From contig NC_054706.1 of NCBI RefSeq assembly GCF_016097555.1, forward strand, positions 23,762,850 to 23,826,849: a DNA stretch of 64,000 nucleotides. Reading direction: 5' to 3'. The notes under the pieces are model-generated. The model ran no database searches and was not told the DNA's origin. It saw only the letters and a list, made by a program, of their open reading frames with translations. How positions within the stretch are numbered: position 1 is the stretch's first letter; every line of letters begins with the position of its first letter. Both the position numbers and the translations under genes were made by a program. Of this stretch, positions 1-11,687 are shown in pieces. Source of the stretch: Gigantopelta aegis. Lineage: Eukaryota > Mollusca > Gastropoda > Neomphalida > Peltospiridae.

Positions 1-265
1 TATGGCATCAGACATGGTTAAGGACCATACACACAGATACTGCGAGGGGAAACCTGCTGTTGCCATTTCATGGGCTACTCTTTTCAATTAGCAGCGAGGG
101 ATCTGTTATATGTATGATCCCACAGACAGGATAGTACATACCACAGCCTTTAATATATTTTTTTTGTTACACCAGTTGTGGAGCACTGGCTGGAACAAGA
201 AATATTCCAATGAGCCCAACAATGGGAATCGATCCTAGATCGCATCAGGAGAGCGCTTTTCTGGA
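1..265 (-). repeat. SINE (head B + tail 1), cut by the window edge
   Basis: Read on the minus strand, a tRNA-like head near 190-265 is followed by the common body (ATATAAAAGATCCC-like stretch, reversed and diverged here) and the start of the tail-1 module. It is more diverged than the other copies in the window, so probably older. It lies in an intron of the HGSNAT-like gene. Confidence 0.75.
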
Positions 266-614
266 CAGATAAAATACAAATAATTTTTTTTACAGTATTC
301 CTGTAAGCTGTACACTAGGTCAACTAATTACAACTCAGACTTTGTTAAATTTAAAAACCAACTGAGAAAAAAAGATAGAAAAAGGGAACTTATGCAGGAC
401 CTAAAACAAATGTAAGTACTAGTAGGGAACAATTTAATAGCCTGGTTGATTATACAGAGCACAATTCTGTTTCTTGGTTAACTTAGAGTTTTCAAATCTC
501 TTTACAGAATCATTTATAATTTATTGAATGGTTATTTAGGCCATTGTTAAAGAAATACTTTGTTGTTAAGTTAAAACAAGAATTCTGCACAATTAAATGT
601 CTCGCCAACCATAA

Positions 615-617
<3 letters not shown>
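266..617. other. Intron sequence, nothing recognised
   Basis: AT-rich sequence without a coding signal or a repeat I can name. It belongs to the HGSNAT-like intron downstream of exon 4. Confidence 0.5.

Positions 618-658
<41 letters not shown>
618..658. repeat. (TA)n microsatellite
   Basis: About 20 TA units, roughly 60 bp downstream (gene sense) of the exon 4 donor of the HGSNAT-like gene. Confidence 0.95.
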
Positions 659-659
<1 letters not shown>

Positions 660-719
660 CACAAAAGAAACAAAATCAAGTGTTAAAAAGTAAAAAACAA
701 CCAAAAAAACCCAACTTAC

Positions 720-841
720 GAATGTTGCTATCAGACGGATCGTTCTGCAGAATGGGTCCGGCACACATTTCACCAGTCTTTTTGTTAATAAACAGTTCAT
801 ATTCACCATTTTCAAGAAATGACTTGGAAATATTTGCTTCG
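720..841 (-). CDS. HGSNAT: HGSNAT-like exon 4
   Basis: Acceptor TTTTCAG and donor GTAAGT bound 122 nt. One base completes a Ser codon from exon 3, then 40 codons follow ([17 protein letters not shown] ... [10 protein letters not shown]) and one base remains, probably for a Pro as in human DSNLP. This is the end of the lumenal domain. Confidence 0.85.
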
Positions 842-3800
842 CTGAAAAGAACAACAAAATAAACAAAATAATAATTAATTACTTTAATGATGAGACTTTT
901 TAAAACAATAATTTACCGATAACAATAAAATTTCAAGTTGAAAACACTTTCCACTTCTAAACATAGAGGGCTTTTAAATATTGAAAATATATACTCTTCA
1001 AAAAAAGAAACGCAAAAGGGTACAAATGGGTTATAACTCCGATTTTATGTTTCCTACCGGTTCATGCTTTGTGAATATAAGGTCACTGCATGTCCCAAAC
1101 ACATTCCCACGGTTACATTCGATAAAACGCAGCTACTGTACAATAAAGTTCCAAAATGTGAATATTCGCAAAAACGCAGCCACGTGCAAACCATGTCACC
1201 ACTGCACTTGCGTTGTCTGCACGTGCAACATGAACACCGACAGTATAAAAGTGCAGGGTGTTCGCTTGCCTGGCCTCTGTATCTGGCCGACAGTTGACAA
1301 TCCAGGACATGCCACGTCTCAGTGAACCGCAGAGAAACAATGCCATCGGCCGACTAGACGCAGGCGAATCCAGAACGGCCGTTGCCAGGGCATTCCATGT
1401 GTCCCCAAGCACCATCTCCAGACTGTGGGACCGTTACCAGCAACATGGATCAACACGTGACCTCCCTAGATCCGGTCGACCACGGGTCACTACCCCCGGG
1501 CAGGACCGCTACATCCGGGTACGCCACCTTCGGGAACGATTGACTACTGCCACCTCCACAGCCGCAGCAATACCAGGTTTGCGCAGGATATCCGACCAGA
1601 TCGTACGGAACCGCCTACGTGAGGTAGGAATTCGTGCCAGCCGTCCAGTTCGAGGTGTCATCTTAACACCACAACAGACAGGTGTGGTTCAGTGACGAGT
1701 CCCGATTTCTGCTCCGACGTCATGATGGAAGATGTCGCGTGTATAGGCGTCGTGGTGAACGTTATGCGGCAAACTGCGTGCAGGAAGTGGACAGATTCGG
1801 CGGGGGTAGTGTCATGGTGTGGGCAGCCATCTCACACACTGGCAGAACTGACCTGGTCCACGTGCAGGGCAACCTGAATGCACAGGACTACATTGACCAG
1901 ATCCTCCGGCCACACATCGTTCCAGTTATGGCCAACGCCAACGCAGTGTTCCAACATGACAACGTCTCACAACGGCTTTCCTACAGAACAACAACATTAA
2001 TGTCCTTCCTTGGCCATCCATATCACCGGATTTGAACCCAATTGAGAATTTATGGGACGAGTTGGACCGACGCCTCCGACAGCGACAACCACAGCCCCAG
2101 ACCCTGCCCGAGCTGGCAGCAGCCTTGCAGGCCGAGTGGGCCACCATCCCCCGGGACGTCATCCGTACTCTGGTTGCTTCAATGGGCAGGCGGTGCCAGG
2201 CAGTTGTCAACACACGCGGAGGCCACACCCGGTATTGACTCCAGATGACCTTGACCTTGGTGGTGTGTCCTATCACTTACTCACAATGGACTAGAGTGAA
2301 TTGTGAACAATCCTGCAACATTTGGTAATTATCGGACTCACCATTCAATAATTAAATCAATTCTCCAAATGTTACGACAATGTGGTTTTGCGTTTCTTCT
2401 TTTGAAGAGTATACAATTAATGGCAACCAAATGCACTAAGATATCAACACTTTATGTTACTTTACAGTTAGCAGTAATACATTTACATGTACAAGTAACT
2501 GGTCGCTAAATTGTATTTCACGATAGTCAGGTATAAATCTTAACAGATGATGGGGGTTAATTTTCTTTCATATGGAAGATAATTCATAACAAATATTGGG
2601 AGGTAACTCTTAACAGATGAAAAATAACTCCTGACAGATAATGGTTGCATTGTATTAAATAAGAAAGTTCACTGTCAAAGTTCAAGGTGTACCGTCAAAT
2701 ATTTAAACAGTAAAAACAACTGCGGCTCCAATTGGTAGTAATATGTGACACTGATTATTTGAGCAAATACTATTATCCATTGCAATAAATAAATACACTT
2801 TTATTTGTTATACAGTTGTAATGCAGTATACACAAGAGGTTGAAACCAGTGCAAGGAACCCCCAATAGTGGAACTGCAATTTTCAGCAAAAATAAAGGTT
2901 GCTAATAAAAACATTACAATGTAATTAAATCCTTAAATGGTACATACCCCCCCACCCCACCCCCATATTTTTTTGGCAGGTAGATTTTTATTGGTGTACT
3001 GCCTGGGTGTTTTGATACACTGCTTTTATTAGTTTTATTAGACAATGTTTAACATTATCCACAGTTATAGTAATCGATTTGGCCCATTGGAACACGATGG
3101 AAGTATCTGGCTGATGAGAGAAAACTCTTTAACACATAATGGGAGATAACTCTTAACAGCGGATGAGCTGTAACAAACCACGGAAACGGAGCAGACAACG
3201 GTTGTGAGGGGGTGGGGTGGGTGGGTTGTGGGGAGACTGACAAGAGAGGGCATCTAGCCTCCCTCCTTCCCTTCCCATCATCCACACTGAAGTCTTCGAT
3301 GCGACCATCTTTACCCCCATGTAAATAATTGTTTTAAAATGTTGTGGTTTAAGGCCAAACCCTCTTCGCTCAATTAAAAATATAAAATTAAATATTTTGT
3401 TTAATTTTTTTTTATTTGGACCACCAGTCGAAAATTGGCATTTATTTGTAATATTAGGAATTAGTTGCAATATTCATAATTTTGGACCCACCTTCTGAAT
3501 TAAGCCATTCCATTTTAGAATAAAGTCAAAATTGTCCCTATTAATTAAATACCTTCTGTCCGATGCTCAGCCACTGGATGGACGTGCCTGAACCTCTTTT
3601 GGATATAAGCATGTAAATAACAGTAACAGTAACAAACCTGCAAGATGAATCTGTTGGCACTACGGTTCCATTAACCAGCAGCCGTACCTCCATTCTCGTC
3701 CGCCACCGAGTGTCAACAAGCACTGTGCAGTTTGACCTGCCCTGAATCACTTTTGATGTAATCAGGTTGCACTGACAGAATTAAAGAAAAAACAAGTTAA

Positions 3801-6800
3801 AAAAGCATCACAATAGGATTTTGATTTGGTTATCACCATAATAAAATTTCGATGTCAAAATATATGGCATAACTTATAGAAAAGACACTGCATCTTTTAT
3901 AATGATGTTATCTATAATTTACTAGATTGATAACATAAATAAAATGTACTGAATGAATAGCAGGTTATATAGAAATTTTGAATGAACCTGAAATCGAGAC
4001 GAGAAGACGGGAATTGCAGGCATTTCAACACCTTGAAATTGAAATTGAACTCATGAAAATGAGATCACAATGTCAAGAAGAAAAAATAAAGAATATTGAT
4101 CAAATTATGATACAAGAGATTGAAAATAAATCTCAAGGTAAAATTAAAGAAATCCTGTTACAGAAATGGAGATCACAGTGTGACAAAGAAGAAGAAAAAT
4201 CTATCAAAAGATGGGAAACGTCAAAACAGTGGCTCCTGAAATATGAAGAAGAATTTCATACCACTGTGTACAAAGACAGTCCCTGGCTGAAACCACGTCT
4301 GCAAAATAACAGCAGTCATGGCTGGAGAAACAAATGTCATGAAAACAACACTGAAGAGCAAGAGTCAACTTATAGTGAACATCCAATATAAGGTAATCAA
4401 AAAAGGACCAGCCGATACGTAACGTACATTGGAAGAAAAACACAAAATGGCCGTATCCTTCAAAATAACAACAATACGGAGCATCATCACAGAACAGCAT
4501 CGAGCCAAAGGCAGAGAAACAACACCCTTAGAAATTCAGACCAAAGATCACCTTCGTGGAGAGAATCAACATTGATGCCACAAGCAGCACGGAGAACCGA
4601 CTACAGAGAACAACAAGGGTCGAACCCTTTTTTAGCCCACAGCAGGAGCTCAGAACAGACAGGTTGGCAGAAAATCACCCACAGGAGGCGGAAATAAAAA
4701 TAATCAACTTATCTCACCGAAAATTCACTGCCACAGAAACATGGGTTTTGGAAAAGGGTTTGAAATTTACCCCCACACCAAAGAATAACAATATAGAAGA
4801 ATTAAAAGAAGATATTAATGAGTTCTGTTGCCAGTTAAGAAACACTGAATATTTTTTTGAAAACAATAGTTCTAATGATGATTCTATAGTTAGGAATAAA
4901 AGTTACTGGAGTGCAATAAAAGGTAGGAATAGAAACCTAGATGATTATATCGAAGTAGTTTCAAAATATCCTCTCAATAACAATCCTAAATCAAATTCAA
5001 ATATAAAAGATTATGAAAGAAAATGTTTATTAAATTTAGCAAATGATAAGTCTATTGTTATTAAACAAGCGGATAAGGGTGGTGCTATTGTTATCATGAA
5101 TACTGCTGAATACAAACAAATGGCTCTTTCCATAATTGAAGATCAGAATAATTACATAGAAATTACAGAGGTAAAATCAAACAATTTTAAACAACTTAAA
5201 ACATTTATAAAACGATTTGAGGGAGAATTGACCGAAAAGGAATTTGATTATTTAACATATTTTGAATGTAAGGATAGTAATTTTTATGGCCTTCCTAAAG
5301 TACATAAGAGCCAGATTATTAATTCTATGTGCAGAGAAGCACAGAAAAGTTATGTAGAATTATTGCATCCTAATGACTTACAGTTACGACCAATTGTAGC
5401 TGGCCCAGTGTGTGCAACCCACAGACTGAGCAATTTCATTGATATATTGTTGAAACCATTTTTATTAAAAGTAACCAGTTATACAAGAGACACTATGGAT
5501 TTCATCAACAACCTGCCAGAAAAGACAACGGAAGAAAGCGTACTGGCAACACTTGATGTAACAAAACTATATTCTAGCATACCACATGACCTTGGAATCA
5601 CCGCAGTGTCATACTGGTTAACCAAATATCCCGAACTTTTGACAGAATGAATTTCGAAGTCTTTAATTGTAGAAAGTATAAAATATATATTGGAAAACAA
5701 TATATTTTACTTTAATGGGAAACACTACAAACAGATTAAAGGGACGGCAATGGGTACCAAAATGGCACCAAGCTATGCCACACTGACTTTAGGTTACCTA
5801 GAACAAATATTAGAAACTAAAATTACAAGTATATTTGGATCAGACTTTCAGCTATATTTCAAGAAGAACTGGAAACGTTTTCTTGATGATTGTTTCATAC
5901 TGTGGCCTTTGTCCTAACACTGTTTGGAATTATTTCACGAGTTACTTAACACACTGAATAGTAACATAAACTTTACCATGGAAACAGGCACAAAGAAAAT
6001 TCCTTTTCTAGAAACTTTAGTAATCAAGTGTGGACGCATAATAGAAACTGATATATTTTACAAACCAACTGATAGCAAACAGTACCTTTCTTTCTCATCC
6101 TGTCATCCGAGTCATACGAGAAGTATACCATATAACCTAGCACGGCGTATCTGTATGATTGTGTCAACGTCTCTGGGAACTCAACATGTATCTTAAAACG
6201 CGAGGTTATCCAAAACAGCTAATATCAGATAGTATCGAAAAGGCAGTAGTATTAGATAGAAAATATCTTTTAAAACCAAAACAAATCGTTTCAGCGAAAA
6301 GGCCGCTGGCATTTGTATCCACCCATAACCCGCAGAACCCAGATATATATCAAAAGATCTTGTCAGAATTGCGCATTTTAAAACAAAATGAAAAAATGTC
6401 ATCCATACTAGACTACCGGCCTCGGTGGCATCGTGGTTAGCCATCGGTCTACAGGCTGGTAGGTACTGGGTTCGGATCCCAGTCGAGGCATGGGTTTTTT
6501 AATCCAGATACTGACTCCAAACCCTGAGTGAGTGCTCCGCAAGGCTCAATGGGTAGGTGTAAACCACTTGCACGGACCAGTGATCCATAACTGGTTCAAC
6601 AAAGGCCATGGTTTGTGCTATCCTGCCTGTGGGAAGCGCAAATAAAAGATCCCTTGCTGCCTGTCGTAAAAGAGTAGCCTATGTGGTGACAGCGGGTTTC
6701 CTCTCAAAATCTGTGTGGTCCATAACCATATGTAGGACGCCATATAACCGTAAATAAAATGTGTTGAGTGCGTTGTTAAATAAAACATTTCTTTCCATAC

Positions 6801-7629
6801 TAGACTCTATTTCAATTATAAATAGTAAGAGACAAAGCAAAAACTTGAAACAGATACTGACAAAAGCACGATTTGAATCTACAACAGTAGAACATAAATG
6901 CAGTGTCAAAAAGTAACTGTGGTACATGCCAACATATTTTAGAAGGCACATATATAGAATTCAACCACAAAGGTTTATTTTGGGTACACAGGGATATGGA
7001 TTGTTCGGTTAACAATGTTATTTATGTAATTACATGCCAAGATTGCAAAGAACAATACATTGGTCATACCACTCAGCTGAGAGCCAGAGTACGTGTACAC
7101 AAACAGCAAATAAAACAACCTGAAACAAGATGCATACCCTTGAGTTCACATTTAAATACATGTGCGGCACAAAAAGATATTAAATTCACCATTTTCCCAT
7201 TTTATCACCTAGATACCAATGATGAAATGAAAAGAAAGACAAAGGAAATGTATTTTATTAGAAAGTTTTGTCCACTTCTTAATGCTCTTCGTTAGATAAA
7301 AGCAACAATGACGTAATTAAATCAATCCCCTTCTACTGCAGTAATGTCATAATATGTATGACGTCATATTTAGCAGTTATTTACCAGTTCCTTTCTGTAG
7401 ATAATATTGAAACATGTAAAAGGATAATTATTTCTTTAAATTATTTTTTAAATACATATATATACTGTACACTTGTTTTCTTTTATCATATATATATATC
7501 TATCTATATATATATATCTATATATATATATATCTATATATATATCTATATATATATATCTATATCTATATATATATATATATATATATATCTATATCTA
7601 TATCTATATCTATATCTATATCTATATAT

Positions 7630-7682
<53 letters not shown>

Positions 7683-10600
7683 TATATCTATATCTATATA
7701 AATATTTATGTTATGTTTTTGTAGTTGTTGGTATTTTTACTATATTATAGGGTGGGTTTTTTTTAATGCCCCTTTCCTTTCTATCTTTTATTTTCCACCT
7801 TATTTTTTTTTTTTCTTCTGATCTGGCAACTCCTCCAACATGCATGTATCTTTAAACTTCTTTTTGCAGTCCACCTCCACTCCACATCCCAGACCTTGTC
7901 TTTCCAGCGGTGACAGGTGCTTATCTCTTGTGGCTATCGATCTGTGCCACACACCAAGCATTTTCCCAGTCTAGGGGGTAGGTTGACCTACTATATATAC
8001 TCCCGAACTACCGGTGATTGTTAGTTAGTGTCATAGGCAGAGGCTTGGGAATACAGAAGAAACTGACAGAAAAGAGTCAAATTAAGATGAGATAAAGCAG
8101 AAATTATAAAATTCCTTATATACTGAACTCCTTTTAAAAACCAACCACCTAACTTTCAGTTATTGTTATTGACAGGCAGAAGTAACAGATCAGAAAGATG
8201 AATGGAAGTGTCAGCCAACCTGGATGAGATTTGAACCAGTCATCGGCTTATCCACTGGACCATGGAGCCCACCACATGAATAAACTCTACCAGACTGATT
8301 ACATGAATACAATCTACCAGACTGATAACATGAATAAAATCTACCAGACTGATAACATGAATACAATCTACCAGACTGATAACATGAATAAAATGTACCA
8401 GACTGATAACATGAATAAAATCTACCAGACTGATAACATGAATACAATGTACCAGACTGATAACATGAATAAAATCTACTAGACTGATAACATGAATAAA
8501 ATCTACCAGACTGATAACATGAATAAAATGTACCAGACTGATAACATGAATAAAATCTACCAAATTAATAACATGAATAAAATCTACCAGCTAGACTGAT
8601 AACATGAATAAAATCTACCAGACTGACAAAATGAATAAAATCTATAACTGATAACATTCATGAATAAAATCTGCCAGACTGATTACATGAACAAAATCTA
8701 CCACTGATAACATGAATAAAATCTACCAAACACATGAATGACAACATGAATAAAATCTACCAGATCTTAACTGATAACAATGAATAAAATCCACAAGACT
8801 GATAACATGTATAACAAATTTAAAGTTTGCTTGCTTAAAGACACCACTAGAGCATACTATTGGCTAATGGATGTCAAACAAAATTTGGTACTTCTAACAG
8901 TCTCCATGGGAAACCTGCTACATTTTTTTCATTAGGATCAAGGCATCTTTTATATGCACAGGACAGCACATACCACTGATATACTGGTTGGGGGTACTGG
9001 TTGGAATGAGAAAAAACCCAGTGGGTTCTCTGAGGAGATTTGATCCTATCCCAAAACATCTCATACAAGCACTCTATACTGACTGAGCTAAATTCCACAC
9101 TCCACGAATACAATCTACCGGACTTATAATATGAATATAATCTACCAGATAATATGATTGAATAAAATGTACCCCATAACAATTTTCTGACTGTGTGAGC
9201 AAGACGATGCTGGAGTCATAATCGTTGTTGATGGTCAGGTGTCCAGTGTTGATCGTTAGTTTGGGAATGTCCTTTTGATCACAATAAAACGGCAAGATCG
9301 TCTTCCCAGCCTGCACCTCTCTCACATGTGAAATAATGGCTGCAAAACAATATAAACAATGCAGAATTAAATAATTCGGTTTCAACTGTGTTTTACGATT
9401 AGTATCACATGGTATGACTAATATTCAGTGAAATATTGCAATTTAGTCCTCTTTTGTCTCATCAGATAAGGGTACACGTATCCAGGGCTAGCTCTGGGAG
9501 AGCAAAACATTTCACCAAATTGTCTATTAAACTTTAAAGATTACATAAATTGACAGTTATTTTTTTTTAAATGTGAATTATTACATGAAATTGTTTCGCC
9601 AAATTAAAATAAAATTCACCAATTGCTTTGAAAATTCACAATTGGCAAATCTGGCGATTGCCAGAGATAGCTCTGTGTATCTGGAGGTTGAGAAATGTTC
9701 CCATGAGATAACTTGAACTGTACATGTTAGTATTTGGCTAAAAACATTTCTTTAAATTAGGCACTTTAGAATAATTATAAAGCAAATACTACAATATATA
9801 CTGGAAATTGGCTAAAACAAAATTCTTTCCCATGTGAGCCCTGAACAACAGCGGCTACATGTATGTCTATCTCAACCCAGTGTTTCTGCCAGAAAGACAT
9901 TTTTGGATATGGTGCAATAAATAAATGATTTTGATTGATTGGAATTGAATACAACCACTGTCAACAGGGGTATTGGGGTGGGGATGCCTCCCCCAGAAAG
10001 AAAATGAGTTACGTTTAGGATAAGAGTAAGAAAATCATACAGTGATTACTATGATAAAGAGTAATTAATTTTGTCAAAATCAAATCTGCTAAAAACATTT
10101 GACATGCAGGGCTGGCTCTGGATCAGCAGAAAATTATTATTGTTATTTTTTAACAAATTATCAATTATTTCATGAAATTATTTCACCAAATTAAAATAAA
10201 ATTCACCAATTGTTTTTGAATTTCGCAAATAGCTAATTTTGCTCTGGTATGGCGCCATGGTACCTGTTTTACCTTCTGGCAGAAACTGTGCTTGAACCTT
10301 ACCATTATTTCAAATTATTAGGCATGAGCTGGGTATGATTGAATGTTTGATAGTCACTAAAAACCATACATGTACATATATAACAAATATTTTGCTTATT
10401 CACCACTAATACACACACTACAGGAAGAAACCTGTCAGCACCTATTATTGAAAGTGGGGTGGGGGGTGCTGTTGGGTTTTTTCCTGTACTGTGTATATTA
10501 GTGGTTATTATGTAAAATATCTGTTATCTGCGAACTCAAACATGATCAATGTAAAGGTATTTAGCGTCAAACTTAGAATTGTTGCTGTATTACTATTAGA

Positions 10601-11340
10601 GCGGGAATCTTTGTCTATCGTGTGGTAGTCAGTAAAGTTAACGGAAAGAAGGAAACAGAAAAAAAAAAAAAACATTCTTGCATTATGTCAAATCAGCGTA
10701 TAAAGTGATCTCAGGACAAAAAACCGTACAAAAGTATCCGAATGACCCCTCGTTCGAAAAACCCCCCATGCTCCCAGCTATCACCCTAACCCTCGCATGT
10801 TATCCCTATTCCATCAAAAATTACACCAGGTAAGAAAACCATTATCTACTATGACGTTAAAATAATAATGCTTTTCCCCGAGAAAACAGGACCTAAAAGT
10901 GGCGGAAATGATCCGTCATACTCGAGTGCTAAGTTGTGCACCTGTTGATTTTTAGTGCATTTGCAACGATTCGAAATTAACTGTAATAATTATAATACAT
11001 TTGACATGACATTTCACTGTGCAAAAAGTTATTCTTACTCTCTCCCCCCCCACCCAGCATTTTTAAGAAAATTTGTTTTAAATGTACTTCCTTAAGAAGA
11101 AGTTCTTGTTGTATCAACGATCGAACATGTGCAGACATTACAAAATATCCGGAAGTAAAATAATACGGTTTTCGGGCTTGCTTTAAATAGCCGTAGGCCT
11201 AATTCACAAACAAATAATAAACATGAACCAAGTAGTGAAAACTATTTTATGCAGAACCGACAGCAACCAACAGGAGACAATAAAAATTACCTACCAATGC
11301 AAAATATAAACATAAACATATTTTTGATAGAAGCTGCCAT
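720..11340 (-). CDS. HGSNAT: Heparan-alpha-glucosaminide N-acetyltransferase-like, N-terminal exons (partial gene)
   Basis: HGSNAT is a lysosomal membrane enzyme that passes acetyl groups from cytosolic acetyl-CoA to terminal glucosamine of heparan sulfate. Four minus-strand exons join in phase: 11295-11340, 9173-9339, 3638-3771 and 720-841, about 157 residues. Residues 1-26 look like a signal peptide (starts [16 protein letters not shown]). The rest matches the lumenal domain that precedes the first membrane helix of animal HGSNAT: SENCYGCNL aligns with human SECCYHCLF, and NDPSDSNI with EDPVDSNL. The acetyltransferase domain with its membrane helices should lie left of position 1. Intron 2 holds a Penelope-like element and a minisatellite, and intron 3 a Tc1-like transposon. 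The start codon is 347 bp from that of the divergent DECR2-like gene. The family call rests on recalled human sequence, not on a search. Confidence 0.82.
992..2411 (+). mobile_element. Tc1/mariner-type DNA transposon, full length but dead
   Basis: Inverted ends CTCTTCAAAAAAAGAAACGC (from 994) and GCGTTTCTTCTTTTGAAGAG (to 2409) differ at one base over this stretch, and each is flanked by TA (992-993, 2410-2411), the standard Tc1/mariner target duplication. Element length is 1416 bp and it encloses one transposase pseudogene. It sits in intron 3 of the HGSNAT-like gene, on the opposite strand. Confidence 0.93.
1309..2238 (+). pseudogene. Tc1-like transposase, DDE type, frame-broken
   Basis: From ATG 1309 a paired helix-turn-helix DNA-binding region is readable ([19 protein letters not shown], then the GRPRVTT linker). 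The first catalytic Asp is in VWFSDESRF near 1685, the second in FQHDN near 1950 and the Glu in [11 protein letters not shown] near 2030-2060. Two lesions break it. Near 1675-1685 roughly 25 codons usual between LTPQ and the first Asp are missing, with a frame change. After FQHDN a short deletion shifts the frame again before NINVLPWPS. The family usually has about 340 residues. It cannot make a working enzyme. Confidence 0.9.
2412..3637. other. Intron 3 of HGSNAT-like gene, mostly unassigned
   Basis: Scattered copies of a short motif, CTTAACAGATGA, occur near 2538, 2609 and 3150. A fragment at about 3535-3620 resembles the tail of SINE family D (ends GGATATAAGCATG) and lies just beyond the exon 3 donor. 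Nothing else was recognised. Confidence 0.45.
3638..3771 (-). CDS. HGSNAT: HGSNAT-like exon 3
   Basis: Acceptor TTCTGTCAG, donor GTTTGT. It holds 44 codons plus [13 protein letters not shown], then [11 protein letters not shown] (with an N-linked glycosylation sequon, NCT) and a second sequon NGT in LLVNGTVVP, ending DSSC. Sequons fit a lumenal location. Confidence 0.85.
3978..7295 (+). mobile_element. Penelope-like retroelement with GIY-YIG endonuclease, broken
   Basis: Order of parts: a charged, coiled-coil-like N-terminal region (about 3978-4400); a reverse transcriptase (about 4700-6180) with LRPIVAGP, motif [15 protein letters not shown] near 5543, motif [14 protein letters not shown] at 5741 and motif C FLDDC near 5880; then, after a SINE insertion at 6415-6794, a GIY-YIG endonuclease (about 6990-7260) with [11 protein letters not shown] and QYIGHT. 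This order and the NLSHRK ... GLKFTPTP N-terminal signature are typical of endonuclease-bearing Penelope-like elements. The reading frame is interrupted several times, so it is a relic. It lies antisense in intron 2 of the HGSNAT-like gene, starting about 200 bp from exon 3. Exact ends were not resolved. Confidence 0.9.
6403..6806 (+). mobile_element. SINE-A inserted in the Penelope-like element
   Basis: The SINE itself is 6415-6794 and is flanked by the 12-base duplication CCATACTAGACT (6403-6414 and 6795-6806). The head has tRNA-like promoter boxes (box B like GGTTCGGATCCC), and the tail is module 1 ending in AAATAAAACATTTC. The clean duplication shows the SINE arrived after the retroelement. 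Confidence 0.93.
7480..7700. repeat. (TA)n / (TATC)n microsatellite
   Basis: About 220 bp of TA and TATC units just downstream of the Penelope-like element. Low-complexity tyrosine/isoleucine reading frames here are artefacts. Confidence 0.95.
7701..8265. other. Intron 2 of HGSNAT-like gene, unassigned
   Basis: Pyrimidine-rich and unique-looking sequence. No coding signal or named repeat seen. Confidence 0.5.
8271..8815. repeat. 27-bp minisatellite
   Basis: About 20 copies of a 27-base unit built on AACATGAATAAAATCTACCA, regular at first and degenerate after about 8560. Because 27 is a multiple of three, it gives long false reading frames on both strands. A degenerate continuation is found at 9104-9172, beyond a SINE, where it runs into the exon 2 donor of the HGSNAT-like gene. 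Confidence 0.95.
8838..9108 (-). mobile_element. SINE-C inside the minisatellite
   Basis: Minus-strand SINE with head C at its right end (reversed GCTCAGTCAG-like box A) and tail 2 (CACCACTAGAGCA, reversed) at its left. Minisatellite-like units lie on both sides, so it split an existing array. Confidence 0.85.
9104..9172. repeat. Degenerate minisatellite remnant abutting a splice donor
   Basis: Two to three diverged 27-bp-type units (AATACAATCTACCGGAC, AATATAATCTACCAGA, GAATAAAATGTACC). The last one includes the exon 2 donor GTACATTTTATTC on the minus strand. Confidence 0.8.
9173..9339 (-). CDS. HGSNAT: HGSNAT-like exon 2
   Basis: Acceptor TTTTGCAG. Two bases complete an Ala codon with the last G of exon 1, followed by 55 codons: end of the signal peptide ([10 protein letters not shown]), then [27 protein letters not shown] and SENCYG. 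Donor GTACAT, with the intron beginning inside a minisatellite-like unit. Confidence 0.85.
9483..9675. mobile_element. hAT-like MITE, 193 bp
   Basis: Ends CAGGGCTAGCTCTGG and CCAGAGATAGCTCTG are imperfect inverted repeats. The flanks CGTATC (9477-9482) and TGTATC (9676-9681) look like a 6-base target duplication with one change. No coding capacity. Related copies start at 10107 and 12827. Confidence 0.75.
9676..11294 (-). other. Intron 1 of HGSNAT-like gene
   Basis: Apart from the MITE copies at 9483-9675 and 10107-10246, no named repeat or coding signal was recognised. Confidence 0.5.
10107..10246. mobile_element. hAT-like MITE copy, shortened
   Basis: Begins CAGGGCTGGCTCTGGATCAGC and shares the ATTATTTCA-rich interior with the 9483 element. 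The right end is degenerate (TTTTGCTCTGG). Confidence 0.65.
11295..11340 (-). CDS. HGSNAT: HGSNAT-like exon 1 (start codon and signal peptide)
   Basis: ATG at 11340-11338, then 15 codons plus G before the donor GTAGGTAA. Using this donor rather than the overlapping GTAATT four bases on keeps exon 2 open. The encoded hydrophobic stretch [12 protein letters not shown] forms the core of a secretory signal. Confidence 0.82.
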
Positions 11341-11687
11341 TTTGCTGTCACGAGCAAGTCACATGGCTGATATTTAATATTCATTAAAATTTCTAATTGT
11401 TATACGGCTTAGGATTAGACTACTTTTGTTTGTTGAAATTGATACAGTAACGTATTGCAAATTACAAATACATTAAAAGAAACAACTTTCCTTCTGGAAG
11501 TATAAAATAAAATAATTTGGAAACATTTTACCGACAACTAAAGATTAACGTAATCCGATTCCACATTGACAATAAATTACGTTTTATAAAAATCGATATC
11601 AACAAAAGTTGAAGTTGAAAGATACTGCATATTCTTATGCTGTCAAAGTCCATTTATTAATATTCTGACTTATTTTCCATGTGAAGC
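11341..11687. promoter_or_regulatory. Putative bidirectional promoter between HGSNAT-like and DECR2-like genes
   Basis: 347 bp separate two divergent start codons. No clear TATA box was seen in either direction. The stretch must contain both 5' UTRs unless upstream non-coding exons exist. Its promoter role is inferred from position only. Confidence 0.6.

Noticed and set aside
4556-6440. Host telomerase or another cellular reverse transcriptase
   Set aside because: Motifs and the downstream GIY-YIG endonuclease are those of Penelope-like elements, and the frame is broken.
7358-7750. Tyrosine/isoleucine-rich membrane-like proteins
   Set aside because: Translation of (TA)n and (TATC)n microsatellites.
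8211-8563. Repeat-protein genes (YQTDNMNKI and HVISLVDFI repeats)
   Set aside because: A 27-bp minisatellite is a multiple of three, so it yields open frames on both strands. It lies in an intron.
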